From positions 1,306,501-1,366,500 of the forward strand of contig NC_088306.1 in NCBI RefSeq assembly GCF_032854445.1: a DNA stretch of 60,000 bases. The letters run 5' to 3'. The first letter of the stretch is position 1. Each line of letters opens with the position of its first letter. The notes beneath the pieces are model-generated. The model searched no databases, was not told where the DNA came from, and saw nothing but the letters and a program-made list of their open reading frames with translations. Both the position numbers and the translations under genes were made by a program. This DNA is from Liolophura sinensis (lineage: Eukaryota > Mollusca > Polyplacophora > Chitonida > Chitonidae). This document shows, piece after piece, positions 48,801 to 54,800 of this stretch.

Positions 48801-51800
48801 ATAATAAGACATGAAGGAAGGGGAGATAATAAGACATCACTTTCACTTTCATCAGATTCATGTATAAGGCTATATGTATGCAATTCCACAAGTAGTCAAA
48901 ATTTAGATTAGCTTTTATGAAAATGTCTAGAACAATGCTTAGAACCTGTCAAACAGAGTCTCAGTGGTTAGCTCAGTTGTCATGAGCCCAGTTGTTCACA
49001 CGTAAGTCGGAACTTTCCAGACTACAGTGCCATTTACTTTGTATTGGGATGAGACTGATATTAAGATTTCTAGTAGCTTTAACACACTTTTGAGCAACAG
49101 GCCTCAGACTTTGTATCCATGGAAGCTTAGGATGTGTTTGGCATGAGGAAATACACACTTGCAGAAAGACAAATTCCTGGCCATGTTATTCCTTAATGTT
49201 ATATCACACTTACCCCCTGATGAGGTCACAGGTCTAGTTACCATAGTGACTGAGCCTGACGTGTGCGTTTGTGAGCTACTGCTGACGACCACAATGGGTG
49301 TGCCCGATGAGCCCAAGGCTGATGGTTTGGGGAGGAGCTTAGAGGAAGTGGGCAGGGTCTGGGTGATGATCTTCATTCCTGAACAGAGAAGTACATGAGT
49401 GAGTGACAGAGGTGTTAGGCAATGAGGAGCGGCTTAGGGGAGGTGGGCAGAGTCTGGATAAGGTATGTACAGTATGTATGTATGATTAGGGTTTCACATC
49501 GTACTAAAAGGTGCCATATGACACTGAGGAGTCATTAAGTGTGTGTACTTCTACTGTATCTTCTTGTGGCAGGGCAAGCCGATGACGTCAAAGTGCTCTT
49601 GCCACCCAGTCACATTATACTGACACTTGACCAACCTGTCCTGTTTCCTTGCTCTAACCTCTCAGTGCCGAGTGCCAAGTGAGACAGCAGCAATTGTCAT
49701 CTTCAAGGTCTTTGGTATGACCAGACCTGGGATTGATCCCAGGCCTCCTGACTTCAAGGCAGATACACTAAACCATTATTCCACTGAAGCAGTCGTCTGT
49801 ATAATGACCATTCCAGAACAAGTACTTGTGTGATTGACACCAGTGTTCAGGAATGAGGAGGGGCTTAGGGGAGGTGGGAGGCTTGTGGATAATGACCATT
49901 CCAGAACAAGTACGAGTGATTGACACCAGTGTTTAGGAAGGAGGAGGGGCTTAGGGGAGGTGGGGGGGCTTCTGGATAATGACCATTCCAGAACAAGTGC
50001 ATGAGTGATTGACACCAGTGTTTAGGAAGAAGGAGGGGCTTAGGGGAGGTGGGAGGCTTCTGGATAATGACCATTCCAGAACAAGTACGAGTGATTGACA
50101 CCAGTGTTTAGGAATGAGGAGGGGCTTAGGGGAGGTGGGAGGCTTCTGGATAATGACCATTCCAGAACAAGCACATGAGTGATTGACACCAGTGTTTAGG
50201 AAGGACGGGGCTTAGGGGAGGTGGGAAGCTGCTGGATAATGACCATTCCAGAACAAGTACATGAGTGATTGACAGCCGTGTTTAGGAAGGAGGAGGGGCT
50301 TAGGGGAGGTGGGAAGCTGCTGGATAATGACCATTCCAGATCAAGTACATGAGTGATTGACAGCAGCGCTTAGGAAGGAGGATGGGCTTAGGGGAGGTGG
50401 GAGGCTTCTGGATAATGACCATTCCAGAACAAGTACATGAGTGATTGACAGCAGTGTTTAAGAAGAAGGAGAGGCTTAGGGAAGGTGGGAAGCTGCTGGA
50501 TAATGACCATTCCAGAACAAGTACATGAGTGATTGACAGCAGAGTTTAGGAAGGAGGAGGGGCTTCAGGGATGTGAGTTAAATATGTATTTAGTTGTATG
50601 ACACCGGTTAGGTTTACGACTGTATCCTCTAGCCGACAGCCGCGTCAACAGGGATGCATCAAGGTCCAGTGCAGTAAATAAACCCAACAAAATTTACATC
50701 AGCATCAGCCTTCTAGGCTGAAAGTGCTCTCAAAAATTTAGTTTTGCACTTGATTATACTGATGGTACCAAGGTTTTGGTTTAGAGGAAACCGAGGCACC
50801 TGAAGTAACCCACTGCCCTTTGCCAGCAGAAGCTGGACTTGAACATGCAATCTTATTTACTTAGTTTGGGGATTGGTGTTTTACCCCCTACTGAAGAATA
50901 CTTCACTTTTACTATGCTGGGAGCAACCCAGGCAGAGCCCAGGAGGAAATCCACGACCCCGTGGCAGACCTTCCCACATACGACAACTGAGAAGCCAGTA
51001 AGACATGAATTGAACTCACAGTTACAGCACTGTTGAGAGGTTCCTGATTCTTTGTGCCCTCTCCCTTTGAACTTTGAAGGTATAATTTAAAACACCTGCC
51101 GTGTATACGTATAATGACTTACCCCCCTCCTGTTTAATCTGTATTGTAGGTTTGCCCACAGTTTTCATGTGACCAGAATGGGGTACACCGTGAACAGACT
51201 GTGGGGACATCGGCACCACTAGGCCAGGGCGCTGTCCTGTAAGGGAGGTCACTCCGCTCTGGAAACAGAAGAAACACAATTGACAACTGTATTCTTTTAA
51301 ACTCACAAATTAGGACATCTACATGTAGCATCATCTTTCCAATATCAGAGCTATCAAGTTAGGCTGGGGCTCCTTACAAAGTTTCTCATTTTGCTTCATT
51401 TTGAGAGTTCTATTGATCTCTGATTTCAGTTTGACGTCTCTTTCAGAAGGAAGGAAGATACAAGTTTCAGCACCAAAACCAATATTTTATGACCTGCATT
51501 TGCAGACAAAAAAAAAAACACCACACTTTATTGGCACATTTTTTTCCTCACTCACATGTGTCAGTCGTTGTCGGGTGACAGTTTTCATGCGTGGTTTTGT
51601 CAGAGCTCCAGTGGGTGTGGCAAACCCTACAGACCCTCCCTGCTGCTGGGAAAACACCTGTGACGGGGCTGAAAACATAGAAACATTGACTGGTAGCATT
51701 AGCAGATTTAAGAACAGCAAAATGGTGGGTTATCTTCTCACGGTAATTTCTATGACAAATATATTCAAAAATATTTATGATATGATAAGGAAATTTTTGA

Positions 51801-54800
51801 TAACCAATTCATAAAATTGTACTCTTTAAAATTTATGAGGCGATGCCAGGACTTCTTCATTTTTACGTCTGCTGTGCAACATTTTGTATACTATTATCGC
51901 CTCAGCAAATGGGTGGTCTGGAAATGTATTCCTTTATCAAAGTTTATTCAGCTAGAAATTTTTATTTTCATAAGAGTCTGGAAAAAAAGACAAAGAATTG
52001 ATAAAAAAAGGGTAACTAATGAACTGTAGGCACAGATCATGTCAAAGTACAACAGAATGGCTGTATCCACAATATCGGATGTCCCCACCACCCCTTCCAA
52101 TCACAGCGTCACTTTTCATTCCGTGAAAACCCGTCACAGAAGGACAGAACATTTGTACCAAATGTGTGGGGCATGAGCTTGACCTACTTGCAACAGTATT
52201 GTTTATGACTGGACAAATGCCTGTTCTTGATTGCGAGTTCAAAAAAGCCAATTACCTCCAGTGGTTGACACATTCTGCAGAGCTGATGTTGTCGCCACAG
52301 TGACAATGTTTCCTAAATTTCCATTGGATGCTGGGGAAGAGGAGGATCCTGGGTAAACAATGGAGGTTTTGGGGACGCCAGAGGTGTAGGTTGTGTGAGA
52401 GCTAGACCCAGTTCGCATGACGGGCACGGACACTGACTTCTGTAAGATGTTAGCAGCTGTGGATTGGCCAGAGCTTGACAGTAATATAACCTGTCCAAGG
52501 AAAAGACAAATGAAAGCTTAAAAAAATGATAAAAAAAAACAAAAAACAAAAAAAAAAAACAACAAAACACTGGCATATGGTTTTTCTGCTGTCTTTATAC
52601 TACCCATAATTTACATACATCAAATCATCTTACTGAATACACAGAATCAGGCGACGGTTTCCTGATACGTAATGAGAGTTAAGTAGCCCTCAGCTAAGTG
52701 CACTTTATATCTCTACAACATACACTGCCATGGTAGTTAAGGGCTTACTGAATTGTGCGCTTCCTGAAAACCTGCCCCAGACCATCTAATTAACCTGGAT
52801 TATTTATTTATTTGATTGATGTATTATGTTGTACTCTAGAATATTTCACTTATTGTGGGAGGAAATCGGGCAGGGCCTGAGAAAACACACGACCACCTGC
52901 AAGTTGCCATCAGACCTTCCCAGATACATCCAGAGTGGAAGCCACTATGAGCTGGACTCCTGGGACAATGCGGAGTGCTCACATGTCTGGGTAAAGTTCT
53001 AATTTTTTTAGCAATGACAGAGCCCCAGCTTACATTTTTCTGCATGACTTGTTGGTTCCTTCTGACTGATTATACAGAACCAGGTTATCTTATCAACTGG
53101 ACAATTTATACAGGATTACATCTTATCAGGGGTTACCCCCTTCCACAGTGGGCTACCCTTTCCCATGCCTCAGTGGCTCAGGTACAAGCCAGGTTGACTG
53201 CTGTTCTATTGTAATACAGGCATACCACGTTACCAGAACTTTTGGTTACAAATCACCATCATAAACCCAGGAGTGAACAAGATACTACACAGACTTTCAG
53301 TCAAACTTTACTTTGGATGAGAAAACTTTAGCATTACCCCTATAACTCTGACCTGCAGCCGACTTCACAAAGCCAGTCTGGATTTCAATCAAAATTTGAA
53401 ACATGATTTTAGGGCTAATTTTTGAGCCCTTTAAATCAAGATTTTCATCCCATCATCAATGTTGTCTTAAGACAAACACGTCAACATTTCAATTTCAACT
53501 TGCATTCCAAAAACTAAACATTTAACATGTCTTTGTGGAAACGGCCCCTAGAATTTGATTTTTATCTTGCCTATGATAGCTCTTCTCCCCAGCTCTTCTC
53601 CCCATGGCCTGGTAACACCTACCTTCTGTGGGGGTGTCGTGGTGACAGAGTTGTGCGTCTTTGTCTGCGGACTCTTACTGATGGTGATCTTCATCGGGGA
53701 AGGGGAGTGGGAGGTCTGGGTGGTGTAGCTGACTCTGGGGTGGGGCACAGGAGCCAAGTCGCCTCCTAATGCCGCACCCTCCGCAGACTGGCTCCTCTTA
53801 CGCTTCCTGCTCTGCACTTCCTCTACTTCGTCTGTAAAGAGAAGCTACCAATTTCCACATTTTGCCAGATTCTGAGTGTTCTGTTGATCTTAGAAAGGTA
53901 TTTTTAGAATTGCTGGACGGTAGGATGATATTCTAAGCGAAAAATGAAATCTTCAGCATCAAAGTGACAGTTTCTGACATTTATTTGCCTCCAAAAATAC
54001 AAATTTCTGGATAAAATTTTACAGCACTTACCGTACCACTGATGTTCTTTGTTTGACCTACCCTTGATGTGTACTGAGAATCCACTGGGCAGAACCACAA
54101 CGTTTGATGGACTTCCTGGGCGTGGCATTTTTGCAACGGCTGTCGGTGTCATAGTAGGCGTGGTCACAACTGGTGGGGAACTCACTGAAACATAAGAGCC
54201 ATAATTTTCACACAAGTTCATTTATCATATAACTGTCGTCTGACGCCATAGTGGAGAATTTTTCCTATTCACAATGGTGGTCAGTTTTCTGATGAACGTC
54301 TGACATACATATACGGATGTACGCCATATTGGTAGACCATGGAGGTGTATATGGAAGCAGGAACAACCCACCCAGTCAGCCCGAGGTGTTCCTCCTTCTA
54401 TATATAGAACACAATTATGAATTCAACTTGTTAAAGTTTTGTAGTCTGTTTCATATTGTAAACAGTTTAATAAACCCATAGAATTTTTAACTTATAAATA
54501 TTATAGCCTTCAATGTGTAGATGAAGGAAACCAGAGTGCCTGGAGTATGCCAGCGACGTGTGCCAGGTACCCGAGGTACCTGCTAACATCTGGTGCTAGA
54601 GCTGGGAAGATACAACTGCAGTGGTCAGGGTCTAACGCTTGCAGAGATCCAGACAAATAAACCAGCGAGGTGGCCAATGGAAAGAAATTGAAGCTTCTCA
54701 AATCAACCCATGAAATAATAAAGGTTTCACATTTTTATTGCAGCACATTTGGCCCTGACACAAGTTCAGAATGGCTGATAGAAGGGAGGCGATTGGTGCC

